Shown: positions 24,766-38,700, counted from the stretch's first letter. The stretch is 64,000 bases of DNA from Moringa oleifera (GCA_021397835.1 JAJFZO010000356.1:744001-808000), one strand, 5' to 3'. Made by a program: numbers and translations. The notes: a model not told the origin generated them from the sequence alone.

Positions 24766-27289
24766 TCAAGGAGATGTGATTCTGCGGTTGCGGATTCTGC
24801 TTGATCTCCTCACTGGAGTAGTGACCACATCCTTGGCCTCTGTGTCTTCACGCTTCTGTTTCAACACAAAAACAACAGAATTTGAAAATGCTTCATCAGT
24901 CCTAATATTTGAGAGGTGCTTGTGGAATAATATGGTTTACGATGAAGAAGGAGCTTGGAACTAAAGTTTGCTGTGTCATTGATTCTCACCTCTTTAGCCA
25001 AGCTTTTCTCAGAAGTGAAGCTTCCATATGTGGTTGAGCCCATTGTTGAGCACTCTGAGATGCTCAACTGGGTATAAACAGGAACTGAATGAGGCTTGCT
25101 TCTCGATCCCTTCCCCACAGAAACAGAATGGCTACTCACTTCATCATCATCTATCTTGCTTTTTACACCAAAACTTCTAAAAGAGCTACTTATCCCCCCA
25201 ACCACAAACTCCCCAAGAAACTGAACTGATGGTGGTTGGCTTTGAAGCAACTCTTTGGAATCCTCTGAGTTAGTGGAAGATATAGCATCTATAAAAGAAT
25301 CAAGATGCTCCCTGCGCTCCTCTTTCTCATTGGGAAGCACTGAACTGCATTTCTCTGCTACCGCTGGCTCTGAGCAAGGCCCACTAACCATAGATGACTC
25401 TTTGGTAACATTGCTCCTTCTCTTAAGGAAAAAACCCCACATCAAAGAAAAGAGAACTGCCGACACAGAGACCCCAATTATGGCTTCCAAAGCAAACTCA
25501 GATCCCATGAGATGGACAAGGCCTCCCTTTGTAGTTTCTTGATCAGCTTCCTTCTTGACAAGCTTGAATTCTGCGTGAACTTTGTCTATAGTCTCTCGCA
25601 TTGTAACTCCACTATCCATCTTTGTGATGTTTGCAAAGATTCCCGTTTCACTTTCTTCCCTTTCTTCACCTCTTGCCTCCTCAGTCTGAACTACTTCAAC
25701 TGGCTCCAGTGCAACCTCTTTTCCTTTCTCCATAGCATTTGCTATAATATCAGGTATTTGAACTTCATCATCAAGGCCAGCAGACAAGACCCGTCTCTGG
25801 TCATCTTCTGTAGATGCAAACTGCTGCGTAGTTTGACTTGCTTGCAACTCAACAACCTGAACCATCTGGATGAAAACCTCTCCTGTTTTTGCTGCTTTAT
25901 CTTGGCAAACATCCTCACTTCTTCTACCTTCTATCTCAATTTCACCCAATTTCTCAACAATTTCCCTTTTTTCAGCAGCAGTTATCTCCAGAGGTTCGTC
26001 TTTCCTGCCTCGTACCTCAGCTGCTTCACTCAACTTATCAACAGCTTCAACAACCTTTTCTCCTTCAATACCTTTCTTAATAATTGTTTGGTTCACCACA
26101 GCAATACCCATTTTTGTACTCTCTAATTCATCCAAGAAAAGATATCGACCCTCGAGACTCTTCACGAACTCATTGACATGATTATGGATCTTCTGATATC
26201 CATCTTTAAGATCCTCAAAAGCTTCCAGAGCTAGTGAAGGCTCAGGAGAGTTCATTGAAGAAATATACAAAGTAGAGACCACCAAAACAAAGAACAGAAT
26301 CAGAAACTCCAATACCCCTTTCCAACTCCAACCTCTCTTATCCTCTACCTCCTCAAATTCCTCATCACTTTCATCAGTTTCTTCATCATCTTGCTTCGAG
26401 GCACCTTCTTTTAATAAAGAAGCCAAAGAATTGTCACAAGTAACTAAATCAGCTTCTTCACAAGCATCACTTTTGGCCTCAGATGAAGCACTTGTGCCAA
26501 TGCTTGACCCATCTGTGGCTTCTCTGACATCACTTACACTTCTTAGAAGAATATCTCGCCGCCTATTAGGTTTGTATCTTAGGAATCTAGGCCTTGGGGA
26601 AACATAATTCGTTAACGGGTCATAAGGCCTTACAGACAAATCATCAACAAGAACCTCCCGCTCATTTTCATCAATTTCAACACCCTGGGATGGCAATGGT
26701 GTGCTTTTGGACAAAGATGACTCAGTATCGTCAAAAGCAAAATCTAAAGAGGCGGCCTTCGTTGTGGTCTTCTTCGTGGTTTTCGGATCAATGTTTGAGG
26801 TGTTTTGAGAACTGGGATCGGAAAATTTTGGGGTGGAAGATTCATTTCTTTCAGTTAAGACTCTCTTCCTTGGAGGAAGGGCTTTTGAAGTAGCAGATAT
26901 AGTTGATGACATGAAACTCCTTGCTGTATGTTTTTTTAAATTTTGCGAATCGAAACCCATTTCTGGATAATTCTGATCATTCTCACCTGAATAAAGGAAC
27001 AAAATTCTGTCGTTACAAACAAATACAAAATACGAAAATAGCAAGACATTTAAACACGAGTTGAAACCATAATTGGTTGAGATCCTAGTCCTACAAGCTC
27101 ACAATTTTACTTCAAAGACATCCGAACCCTAGCCTGTAGCTCCTTTTTCTTCTAACTTTGGGTGTTCTCTTGACAATCAAACAGTAAAACAGGGAAAGGA
27201 GACTTACTTTTCACAGGCATAAGTGATTTCTTTAGCGTTGACGATGAGAAACACTTATCAGAGACCTCCATTTCTTCAACTTTACTCAT
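24766..27289 (-). CDS. Plant membrane-anchored protein of unknown function, two TM segments
   Basis: Minus-strand coding exons: 27289-27208, 26986-24990 and 24855-24766. They give 722 residues, with frame preserved and GT-AG junctions. The first ATG (MSKVEEMEVSDK) is preferred; an in-frame ATG follows six codons later. The N-terminal ~240 residues are Ser/Thr/Lys-rich with basic patches (ALPPRKRVL, YKPNRRRDIL) and end in a highly acidic run (DEETDESDEEFEEVEDK). A hydrophobic segment follows at about 251-271. The central ~250 residues are charged, Glu/Lys-rich and partly coiled-coil-like. A second hydrophobic segment lies at about 527-548, capped by Lys-Arg-Arg. The Ser-rich C-terminal region ends with a short basic tail (VTTPVRRSSRIRNRRITSP) encoded by the last exon. 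Two membrane spans with both termini on one side are plausible. It resembles transmembrane proteins known only as uncharacterised in plants. No enzyme motif is visible and I assign no function. Confidence 0.8.
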
Positions 27290-29869
27290 CAATGGCAGTT
27301 GCTGGCCCTTCGAAAGTGGCAAAAGTATCCTTAATTGTCTATTCTTTGTGAAAATTTCTCTTTTTGGGAGCTCGTATGGAAAGAGAGGAAACCGGTAAAT
27401 TTTTCTGATCAGAGAAATGTGGGTGATGCAGGTGACCGTTGGTCAAGTGGGGGCATTGCACTTGTGATAACTTGAATTTGAATTTGAATTTTTCGTTGCT
27501 TTTGACCGTTGAAGGGCAATGGAGTTCTCTAACGGTTAAAAATGGCGAGTCAGACCAAAAATACGTCTGTTAGAGCCTGGGCCTTATGGGCCTTACGGTC
27601 CATTAGAAATTCATCCATGGCCCATGGTATCACAGAGCAGGACCACCCACAAATGATGGGTCAGTAAACAATTTTTTAATATTTTAGAATTTTAAAAAGA
27701 TAAGGTATTTTAGTTTAATAGTTTCACTAATAAATGAGAAGCCACTTTTTTAAATTTATTTTTATTTTTTGTCCAACATTATTTTATGTTATTATAAGTA
27801 AGAGTGTAACTCAGATAAGTCAGTAACCAACTTGGACCAAAATGCTAACTTAGAGCAAGTTGCAATTAAATTTTTTACCTTTAAATTTGATTAAATTTTG
27901 AAAATATTTAATCCAATCCAATTTCATGTTTTTCTAAAGTGAATATTATTCAAGAAAAAGAATGAAAATTAATTTAAATATTAAAAAAATATCTAATTTG
28001 ATTTAAAAATTTACAAATTTTTTATATTTATATTTTTAAATTTTGATTCAAGTCACATGTAGCATGAAACACTTTAAATATATAACAAAGTGATAAAAAA
28101 TCTGTAATTAAAAAAATATATATTTCTTGATGTGTGGAATTCTTCGACGTTCAAGTTATGTTTCAACAAAGTAATGATAATGAAAAATAAGTCTTAATTT
28201 ACTCTGAGGTTCTAAATTTAATTAAGAATATTAATGGCAAAGCGAGATTAATCCATAATACGAAAAGAAAATCATATTTAATCAATTTTTTTAATTATCA
28301 TTGAACCTACTTAATCCAAAATTATTATTTTTTATTTCTTTCATAGTACGAATAAGGCTAAAAAAACAGTTCAAGATCTAAAACCGAACTTAATTTTGTC
28401 CGATTAATTTCCATTAAATGACACAATAAGATGTAGAAATGAATTGTTAAGTCACCGATACCGAAAACTTCTGCAAGATATAAAAAATCCATATGAAAGA
28501 AGAGCCGTTGGTGAGCTATTATAATAATGATATGGTTCTTAATAGTGCTAAGCACATGGCCTAGAGATCAACTCAACCAGATGAAACCGGAAATTAAGCC
28601 ATTTTATTTATTGTTTTCCACAGAGTTTTAATAAATTCCATAATCTCAATCCCTTAAGCCACATTCCAAGATGGTCAATGAGATCTGTTTGACTTATCTT
28701 CCTTTTGATTTTTCTTTTTTTTATTTGCCCGGAAAATTAATTTGTTAATTAAGACCTAAGCAGTGCCATAATTCTATTTTTATGGTAATTAATGTGAATT
28801 TTTGACTAATGAAATAAACAATATGAACCTAATCCACATGAAACTTTTTCAAAACATTCAAAATTTCAAACTACAAGGCATTGTGAGGAACCAACCAATC
28901 TTGGATTAGCATTAATTAAAAATTAATTATGTTACCTATATTTTTGTAATTACGAAGTAATTAGTAATATAATAAGCATTATTTTATTCTTTAATACAGA
29001 TTAAGATGGCGTAAGCATAGGTAAATTAACCGAGACCTAGCTCGATGTTCTCGTGGGAAGAGCTTCTTAAGAAAACAAAATTTAAAATTGGAATTTTCAA
29101 TGTTTGAATGGAAGAGACATACTAGTTAATTACCAAAAAATCTTTCTTCGATGACGGCCATAGTTTATGCCGTGTGAAAATTTATTTGAAAATTTGAAGT
29201 TTCAAGAAAATAAAATTTAAAAAAACAATAATTAGCTATGAAATGATATTGTCTTTCATCCGCATTTAAATGTATGAACAACGGGAGGATATAATTAGGT
29301 TTTAAAAGTGTGGACCGACATTTGCACATTTTTTAGAGATTTATTAACCGACATTAGAACAAAACATTATCATTTGCATCAATTGTATATGATGATCATA
29401 CATTCTCTTATAGAAAGTAATGATACAAATTTTAAATTCAAAAATAAATACAAATACTTTTAATTATAAAAAGTGTAAAATAAGTGTGTTGTCGATCCTT
29501 TATCAAAGATAAAAAAAAAATGACTCGATAAATTACGTAATTTAATATTATTTGTAAAAAATTATAATTTTAAAATTTAAATAATGTTTTTTTATAATTT
29601 TAAGTATAATGATAAAACTGTTAAAAATTAAAATTTCAAATGAAAAATATTATTTGACAAGGTTATAATTTTTATTATTTTTTATAAAAAATTTATTGAT
29701 TATTAAATAATCCATACTTAACAATCTCATCTATGTGTAAAGTTAAATTTGATGTAAATTCTTAATAAGTTTTTTTGTTTTATAGTTTCCTAAAATCATT
29801 TTCTTAGGAAAATCTAAGTGGATATAAAGGTAAATTAATGGAAAGATAAGGGCAAAGATGGAAGTATGA
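27290..29869. other. Upstream flank and AT-rich spacer
   Basis: About 300 bases next to 27290 are GC-richer and likely contain the 5' leader and promoter of the minus-strand membrane-protein gene. The remainder is AT-rich with no recognisable gene. The minus-strand frame at 28358-28555 has no known content. Confidence 0.45.
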
Positions 29870-30120
29870 TTTTATCGTCGTAGGCAGTGGGGGAATTAGT
29901 GCGGAGCCTATCGTCACGGGGACCGAAATGTCTAAGGGATGATGTCAGGCACAGCTGAGACGGCAGGGCCATAATGATTCAGTCAAAGACTGCACAGATA
30001 CCTAAATTGCCCCATTTTGATTGCTTTCTTTTCACAAGAAGAAAGCATGTGAGGCAATTCCAACATGACGTCAGCCAGGGAATTTCAAGGACCCTAAACC
30101 CCCCAACCGAATGACGCTCT
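29870..30120. promoter_or_regulatory. Isolated GC-rich island with a TGACGTCA element
   Basis: About 250 bases of near-balanced composition stand between kilobases of A/T-rich spacer. The island contains a perfect palindromic TGACGTCA (30066-30073), the core bound by TGA-type bZIP factors. It also has a 9-bp-stem hairpin near 30023-30048 (tgctttctt...aagaaagca). No open frame or TATA-linked gene lies within 2 kb. It may be an enhancer, a conserved non-coding element or a promoter relic. This is inference. Confidence 0.35.
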
Positions 30121-31489
30121 AATCATTGCGTATTATAATTTTATAGGTTTTAAAAAGAAACAAAATAAAAAATTAATAAAAAAATTTAAATAATATATCA
30201 TCAAAATTAAAATAAATTATTGAATTTTAATATTTATTTATATTATCAATTAAATTTTTATATTTAAAAAATAATAAATAAATTTTTAATTATTAATTTT
30301 ATTTAAAAATTTAAAATATAAAAATTTTTTAAATTGAAACTATCATATAACGAATTTTTACTTATAATTTTTTATAAATATAAAAAATATTTAAAATATC
30401 ATCATTAAAAAAATCAAAAATTTTTAAATATTAAAAATATATATTTTAAAATTTATGCTGTCAAAACTTTAAAAAATTTACAAATATTAGATCTTATATC
30501 AAAATTTTTTTAAACTTGGGTGGTAAATGATGAAGTGAAAATTTTACTTGAGTTATTTTTTAGATATTTTAATAATAACTTTTTTAATTATTTAAATTAA
30601 GATTTAATTTAAATCTAATTTATAAATCATTGTGTTATTTTTTAAATATGAAAATTTGGTTAGTAACATAAAATCAACATTAGAATTTTATAGAATCTTT
30701 ATCTTAAAAATTAAAAAATCAATAATGTAATTTAGTTGGGGTAATAAGTTAGAAAAATAAAATTTTATATATTATTTAAAAATAATTTTTGAATGACACT
30801 TAATTTTAAATTTTATTTTTTTTAAAAAATAACTTCATCAGTTTCAAAATCTCAAATTCCTTTAAAATCATTAAATTCAAGTTTTTGTAATTAATTATTA
30901 AGTAAAAATTTTGGGCTGATCACAAAATTTAAAATGACAAAAAATATTTCATGAATACTACAATTATAAAAGTAATAGTAATAACAAATTTTGAACGATA
31001 TGATATTTAAAATTTTGAATCACACACCGTTAATTCAAATCAGTGGTATCTTAAAATGATTTATAATTATTAATTAACGAAATTAAATGTACCTAAAAAT
31101 TATCCTTCATTTGATTTTTATAAAAGCACTTACTTTATAGTAAAATTATTATAACTATTAGTTTGGAGAGAAGTAAGCTGACAAGTGAATATTGTTATTG
31201 TTTCAATGCTTTGATAATAGGAATTGTATGGTTTGGTTTCTCCATATAATCAAATAACTTAGAGAGAAACTTCAAGGAAGGTTCAAAGGAGGCATGACAT
31301 TGGGCTTCTAAATCAAAAGTCTCCAAATTGTTTGTATAATATATGCTTTAATTCCCGAGCCGTCCCATATTTTCCCTTTCACCAAAACTATATAATATAA
31401 TTTAATTTCGTTGATTTGGATAAGATTTTATCATAGGGATTTTCTTTGCAATTAATGCTACTCTGAGCAGATTCCAAATGAGGGTAAAG

Positions 31490-31523
<34 letters not shown>

Positions 31524-32431
31524 AAAACACATTTTTTTATTATATTTTGTATGTGGCAAGAGAATTTAAAGCACATTGTATTCACTTTTTAATTTAAATT
31601 TTAATATATTCATTGGATTAATTGTATATAATTTTTAATTTAATTTAAATGAAATTTTGATTTAAACTAATATAAAACTAAAAAATATTTTTATTATTGA
31701 ATATTTTGAAAATAATTCAAGTATCTATACATCTCATTTTGAATGAAAGACTAAAAATTTAAATAATTTTTAATTTCAAAAATTATAATTTTTAAAAAAT
31801 ATAAAAATTTTAAATTTAGTATTAAAAATTTTATGATTTTCGAATATAATTTAAATAATTTTTTACAACATAAATAATTTCAAACTAAAATTTATTGTAC
31901 AAACTTATCAAATTAAACATCATCATTAGCACAATAAATCTAATCAATACTTAAATAAAATAAAAACAAAATGAAGTTTAAATTTTTTTCTTTAATATTT
32001 ACTCTAAAAATGTTGTAATTTATAATGAAAAATCATCATTTTAAAAATATAATCATACTAGTGAATTAATTAGTGAGAAGTAATCAATATCAACATAATA
32101 ACAGAAATTATCATAAATTAACATAAATATATTACATTAGTATATTAAGTATATCCACAATGCCCCTAAATTTGTAAATCCAAAATTAAATTTTTATCAT
32201 GTTTCAAATACTTGAAAATAACTCTAATAGAAAAAATGCATATTCTTTTAATTAAATATGAGAAATTGTAAGTGATGCTTTGTAATTTACACTTTAGGAA
32301 AATAATAATAAAGGAAAAAAAAGATTAAAGAAGGAAAAAGGGGGAGGGGGAATTTCATTGATAAGGCAGGCAAATGTTATGAAAGAATTTACAGCAGCAA
32401 CTTTGTTAGATTGTGTTTGGGTTGTCGACAC
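30121..32431. other. AT-rich spacer with dispersed repeat copies
   Basis: Nearly pure A/T. Two stretches (about 30270-30500 and 31680-31900) belong to the dispersed AT-rich repeat. No gene seen. The last ~100 bases are probably 3' untranslated sequence of the IQD gene. Confidence 0.5.
31491..31520. repeat. (TA)15 microsatellite
   Basis: Thirty uninterrupted bases of alternating T and A. Confidence 0.95.
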
Positions 32432-34307
32432 TTAAAAATGCACAACCTCTTGAACTTGGGAACAAGATCTCTGCATCCTAACTCCGCTGATGCTGTTTCT
32501 TGATGCCATTATTTCATTCAGGGAAAGCCTCTTCTTCCCTACCGGCTCCGGCCGCTGCTTCGGCGCACTGTAAGACCTCAACTTGGCCTTGAACGACTGC
32601 GTCTTCGCCATATAGTTTGGGTAGTTTGCATAAGGCCTGAAAAAGCTGTCTCCACAAACACTCTTGGATGGAGTTGGGGGAGCAAACGACTTAACTGAAC
32701 CTGCAAACCGGGGAGTGCTTTGTGCGGTGGGGAACTTGCAGTCATCTCCGGTGAAGCACCACTCCAAATCGTTCACATTTTGGCAACTGGGTATTGATAA
32801 TCTCGCCGGAATAGGGCATGGAAGAGGGGATGACACCCCTTGGTGGTAAGGCAAAGGCAGGTCATCGCCGTATTCCGACAATGCCACGTTCATTCTTCGT
32901 GATCTTGACCTAGGCTTGTACGTGTCAATCTCCACGATCTTGGGGCTTTCATCATATGCATTCAGTTCAACGGACGCGGATAGCCTCTTGCTGTGAACTT
33001 CGCTTCTCGGATCATCAAATCTCTCCTAAAAAGTAACACGACAAATCATTCAGACCAATTTCATCAATTGTTAATCAAAATGAAGAACCGGCTATTAGTT
33101 CTTACAGTGGATTTCCGGTGCCGGAGTTCAGGTTGAAACCTATTCTCTTTATTGAGGGAACGATAAGCACGTTGAGACCGAACAGCAGTCTGGGCTCTGA
33201 TAAGAGCTTGCATACTATGAAGAGTAGCCGCGGCCCGTTTCCGAACAAGATAACCTCTAACAAGGGCCTGCAACTTCACGAGCCCCTTCAAAGCCCTAAG
33301 TGCTTTCCGGGCCTGAAAGTTCAATTCCAATCTGACTCAGCACCAGAAGCAAAACAAGCAAAAACCTGACCGAAAGCAGACGTAACAAGAAGCTAGACCG
33401 AAGCATAAACAAAACGGAGCTTTGAAAATTCAAATTTTAAAATTACTGGGGACCAAAAAGAGAAACAGAAGAAGAGAACAATCAGCACCAAAGTCAAAAA
33501 GGAAAGTTGGGAGCACAAGTACAGTTACCTTGCCCCTGAAACAGGTCCACTGTTTCATTAGCTGCAAAATACCTACTACCCAGTTTTTGAAAATGGACAA
33601 AAGGGTTCAAAATCAAAGGAAAAGAAATGCATAAAGCAGGGCAGACACAGAAGTAAAAATGAAGAAAGGTACACTACATCCTCTAAACAAATCCAAGCAC
33701 TGCATTAATGACTTCATGGGAACATACCCAAAAAGCATTTTCTTAGCAAAACATGAGAAAAACATCCCTTTAACACAAAGATGCAAAATCTAAGGATGCC
33801 CAGATAGCAGAATAAACTATGGAAACACGAAGTTTTATGTGTTAGAAAGGAAAAGAGAGACCAACATACCAAGTAGCCCCTGAAAACAGTTTGAATTCTC
33901 ACTGCAGCCCACCTCTCCCTGCCTCCACCAAACAAAGTTCCTCTACCGTTGCTGGTCAGCCTCACCACCGCCACTGCCGCCTGTGCTGCGGCTACTGCAG
34001 CATCGGCTGCTGCCGCTGTGGCTGCGGCCACGGCAATGGCATGCTTGTTCTGCTCCTTCTCTGAATCAGCCAGGTAGGATCTCAGCCAAGCAGAGTCGCC
34101 CAGCTGAATATTCCCAGGGATGATGGGTGGGATCTGGGGATTCACGCTAGTGTCCCTCACTGACTTGCCCCCGAAACTCCATCGTTTTTTGTCTTTCTTG
34201 TCGCCGCCGCGGTGAACTAAATTTGAATTCTCCACATGGCATTGTTCCTTTGCTTTCTCTTTTTTCATGCCCAGCAAGCCCTTAAACCACCTTGCAGCTT
34301 TGCCCAT
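32432..34307 (-). CDS. IQD: IQ67-domain (IQD) calmodulin-binding protein
   Basis: Minus-strand coding exons 34307-33870, 33312-33106 and 33025-32432 give 412 residues. The N-terminus [18 protein letters not shown] is the canonical IQD start, so the longer upstream open frame is not used. An Ala-rich helix ([23 protein letters not shown]) precedes the IQ67 domain at about residues 133-199. That domain has three spaced IQ-type motifs: [26 protein letters not shown] and [12 protein letters not shown]. The first intron splits the first IQ motif between RGYL and ARK, the position conserved across the IQD family. The C-terminal region has the DUF4005-like [16 protein letters not shown] and SAPKQRP motifs. 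IQD proteins bind calmodulin and microtubules and act as scaffolds shaping cells and cell plates. The gene lies on the strand opposite to the large repeat region downstream of its promoter. The exact IQD number cannot be assigned. Confidence 0.94.
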
Positions 34308-35700
34308 TTTCACTCTCCTCTCTATAGAAGAAAGCGGTGACAAACTACAGAGAGAAAGCTGATGGGCTACGAATCCTATAGAGAGAGGGGAACAAAAAAG
34401 TTTAAAAGTTAAAGCACCAAACACAATATATTTTTTGAGCCTGTTAGAGAAGAACCCAACAGAGGATAAACCCTGCAAGACATAGTCTCTCTCTCTCTCT
34501 CCCTCTCTCTCTCTCTCTAACACACACACACACCTGGAATTTGAAATTACAGATTTTCGAGAGAGCAACAAGTACCCAGAAAGAATTTTATAAGGAGGAA
34601 TAAAGGAATACCAAGCACTGAATCAAAAGGCCCGGGTGGTGGTTAGTGAAAAGAGATCACAACAGGAGCTGAAAGAGAGAAACTGATGCCCTGAAATACT
34701 CTAGACAGAAACAAAACGGGTTCAAATCCTGAAAATAAAAGACAACACCGACTAGAGAGTTTATGGAGACCAAAAAAAAAGGGGACCTGCAAGATCTCTA
34801 GAATCTTTACAGGTTGCAAGCAGAGAAGTGAAGAGAAAACGGCGTGGCACAAGACATTAACAAAGAAGAAAACAGCATCAAAAACTTAAATAAATATGGA
34901 TGAAGAATGGATTATTGCTAGTTTTTTTTTTCTTTTTTTGAAAAGAAAGGAAAAATCTGACACAACCTCGTGAAGAAGAGCATTACAAGACAAAAAGATG
35001 TCGCAGAAAGACAGATGCAGAGCCACTAAAATGATTACTATAATATCATTGTTTCACAGAGGAAAAAACTCACTTGGTAGAACAAAACAAGGAGTTAGGG
35101 ACAAAGCATGAAAAGTGGATAAAGCAAAGATGTGGACTAATAAATCGCAGAGAGGGAAAAACTAACTGACCTTCTTCTCAAATTCAAAATTGCGCCGGAT
35201 TTTCTCTCTTAAAAAAAATTTCTCATACAAGAAAAATGATTCTTCCCTCACTTTCTCTCTCTAACTTTCTGGAGCGACGTGTACTAGAGAAGAACAACGC
35301 CACTGTGACATCCCGTGAATCACTTGAGTTTTTTATACTTCTCTTTCAAAACCCATAAAGCTTATTTTTATTTTTGAAAAAAAAAGTTTTCTTGCACTTA
35401 AAAAACCCTCTTTTTGACTCTCTCTATCTAAAACTTCCCTTTGATCTTCTTGGCTTTCCACACTGAGCAGCAATTAAAGCAGAAGACCTACAAAAGGGTT
35501 TCTTTTATAGTCAACTTTCTGTCTCTGAAAGGAGCCAAAGAGAAGGCTGAAACTTCTCTTCCCCTGTTGGGCTAGAGAAGATCTTTCAGCTTCCGTATCT
35601 CTTTCCCTGTGATATCAGGCAAAAATTTTTCTGCTTCAGTATCTGCCAATGATTCTGCGGGAAAATCTCAGTCTGGTGATTCAATCGAAATGGGTTTTTG
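34308..35700 (-). promoter_or_regulatory. 5' leader and promoter region of the IQD gene
   Basis: About 1.4 kb upstream of the IQD start is markedly less AT-rich than the spacer beyond and rich in GA on the gene's sense strand. It is compatible with a 5' untranslated region containing one or more introns. Exact exon limits cannot be set without transcripts. The small open frames here (for example 34643-34852) have no coding signal. Confidence 0.4.
34485..34533. repeat. CT/GA microsatellite followed by CA/TG repeat
   Basis: A nearly pure (CT)n run at 34485-34518 passes into (AC)n at 34519-34533. On the IQD sense strand this is GT then GA repeat in the 5' leader region, where GA runs can bind plant GAGA-binding (BBR/BPC) factors. 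Confidence 0.85.
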
Positions 35701-38700
35701 CAGCATGGGCCTTTGCAAATTCAAATCTTTTTTGGAAAAATAGTAAGACACTGACCCCTCATTAATAAGAGAGAGAGGTGCAGAAAGACCAGCATTTTCG
35801 TTAGGTTTCCAAATTCATTAGGGCAACAGTATTAAATGCTGATGATTCTTGGGATACAGAAAGATTAGTTCACCAAACGTTTAGCTTTGATAAAAATGGC
35901 AAGTAATGGGAGCTACTGACACTCCTGGGTATTAGCTGAATATTTATACTAATCATTTACAGGCTTTTTAAATTTTGAAATTGACATCTTTCCTTGTTTG
36001 CCAGGCAGTTTTTTACATTATTCCTTGATGGGTTGTTTTCATATAGAACTTTGATGGGTGTTTCAAATTTTGAATGGGGCGATCTTGAATCTTGACAGTG
36101 TCGTGACTGAAATTTTCAATGGAAGAATTTATGGGTGATATTGATTGAGAGGAACCTGAAAGAGAAACAATAATATAACAACATGGACCCATTGACTTCT
36201 TACTATTATTATTATTATTAGTATTTTTTCAATTTAAAAAATATGAGTTTTTCTAATTTAAGGTTGATCTTTTATAAAGAATTAAAGGTTTTTTTAAAAA
36301 ATTTATTATGTTAATACATATCAACATCATAATTTATTAAGTAAAAATCAAATTCTGTATTCTTACAATAGCCAAAATTTATTAATTTATTAAATAAAAT
36401 TAAAAATTCATGTTTATGGGTTTTATTGGTAAAAAAAAATGTATTTGATATATTAATCTTTGATATTAGATATCCTCTCTTATAATGACTTTCTTGCTTG
36501 AATTAATACACTCTAAAGTCACACTAACAAATATTATTCACGAATATTTTATTACAACAAATCTTTTGACGCAAGATCTCATTGTCATTTGAACTAAGCT
36601 TTTAAAATTAATCAATTATTTTTATCTTTCATATTATCATTATAAATATCTTTTTAAATTTTTGATGTACAAATTCAGATTAATAAAAAGAAAAGTTTAT
36701 CCTTTATTGTCATGAAAGGTAATTAACATGAAACCAAAAATCAACATGGGTATTTGCTAAAAAACAATAATTAACTTAAAAAATTCTTACCCGACAAGAA
36801 ATGTGAGAATATCGATTAAGTGATGTATGGTCTGGCAATTAAAACTAATTATTGGGGATGACGTTTATGTTAATTTATGTAAAAAAAAAAGACATGTGTG
36901 GCTAACAATAGGACACAGGACCACACTGTTATTTTCTCAAATCAAGAAAAAAAAATTAAAGTATGGGTAACATACAGTGCCAATGAGATTAATCTGACTA
37001 TACCGATATGGTAATTAATCTTTTTTATGTAACACTTAATTATTACTGTAAAGATGTGTGACCACTAACTTTATTTTCTATTTGGAATGAAGTGATGGAG
37101 ACCCCACAGGGAAACTTTGTAACTTAAGAACTTAAAAAGGAGACTTTAACATTGTATGTGTAAAAAAAGCTTTCGCATCCCCATGTACCGTACGGACTCA
37201 GATCATTAAATCTTCCACCACCTTTTGCTCAAGGGAAGGCAAGGTTAGGACAGTACTGTCTCCTTGGTGTGATTGGTGGTCGTGAGTTAAAAAGTAAAAT
37301 TTTTATAAGCCCTGCACCTAACAGCCTTGGGGCTCGAGTAGGCTGAATTTAGCCCTGCAAATAGTGGGCTCAGAGGCCCATCACAAACCGAACAAGCCTT
37401 GGCTGTGATGCTCACGGACTCGAGCCATCAAACCAAGCTTGGAATGTGAGGGCTCAATTTTGTTTTAACGTAAATATATAAAAATAAAAGTTATATAAAA
37501 TTTTAATATTTATCTCATATTACTAATCAGATCATTATAATTAAAAAGTGATAAAAAGAATATTGTCTTATTAATTAGATGCAAGTTAGAATTTAACTCA
37601 AATGATTATAAAAAATTAAAAATATTTTCATTATTGAAATGTTTTAAAAATAATTTAAATTAATTCTTCACTTCATTTAGGTCGATCTTTTAAATTTAAA
37701 TAATTTTTATATAAAAATTATTTTCAAAAATTTTAAAAATATATTTTTAATATTAAAATTTTTTTGAAACATTTCATGATGATAACTTTATATTTTTTTA
37801 GATCGATAAAAAATTTTAGGTTAAAATTTATTGTATGAGATATTTAATTTGAATATTTTTATTTTTTAAATTTTTTGATAATATTCAATTTAGTGGAAAT
37901 TAATAGATCAGAATTTGATTTATCACTTTTTAAAAATAATGATTTGATTGATATTATAAAGTAAATATAAAAATTTTATGCTATATTTACCTTGTAAAAA
38001 AATTTAAATTATATTTATATTTATTTTTTATTTTAAAATATCAATTTTATAAATTATAGATGCCATCATTTAATTTAATTTAATCTAAAGTTTATTAAAA
38101 AATTTTAAATTAAAGTTATTTAAATTAAAAATTTTATGGAATAAATTTAATTAAAATATCTTTATAAATGTGAAAAAATATTTAAGTTATTAAAAGAAAT
38201 TTCAAATTTTTTGAATATTAAAAAATATATAATTTGAATTTTATATTATTAAAAATTTTTAAAAATTCATAAAAATAATTTAAGCCAAAAATTATTAAAA
38301 TTTGAGATATAAATTCAAAATGAAATATAGGATTTAATTTGAATCATTCTTGAATCATTTCAATTGTAAAAACTAACTTTAATTTTTTGCTAACTGTTTC
38401 AGCTAAATTCAATTAAACTAAATTTAAAAATTAAATATATAATTGATTTAAGGGTGAGATTATTTAAAACCCTTAGCTATACCTTATATGTCAAATTTGA
38501 TCATAATATTTTAAAAGTGACAAATTAAACATTAGTTTACTAATTTAGATCAAATTGAATTTTGTCAAAAAAAATTAAAAAATTAAAAAAATTAAATTGA
38601 GAATCTTATACCATAAATTTTAACTTGAAATTTTTTGTGGATGTAAAAAAATATTTGAATTATGATCATAAAAGATTTCAAAATTTTATAGGTAATGAAA

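Noticed and set aside
25512..26126. 204-codon forward open frame inside the membrane-protein gene
   Set aside because: Antisense shadow of a long, low-stop minus-strand exon. Ser/Leu-rich composition mirrors the opposite strand's Glu/Lys codons, and no domain is present.
26987..27044. N-terminal extension MLFSYFVFV of the large minus-strand frame
   Set aside because: It is intron sequence. A clean acceptor at 26986/26987 joins in frame to the first exon at 27289-27208.
33714..34571. Longer IQD exon 1 reading frame starting upstream of 34307
   Set aside because: The upstream extension is low-complexity (encoded by the GA repeat) and lies in the 5' leader. [13 protein letters not shown] at 34307 is the conserved family start.
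34710..34740. tRNA T-loop-like 'gggttcaaatcctg'
   Set aside because: No complementary T-stem, anticodon arm or acceptor stem around it. No tRNA gene was recognised anywhere in the window.
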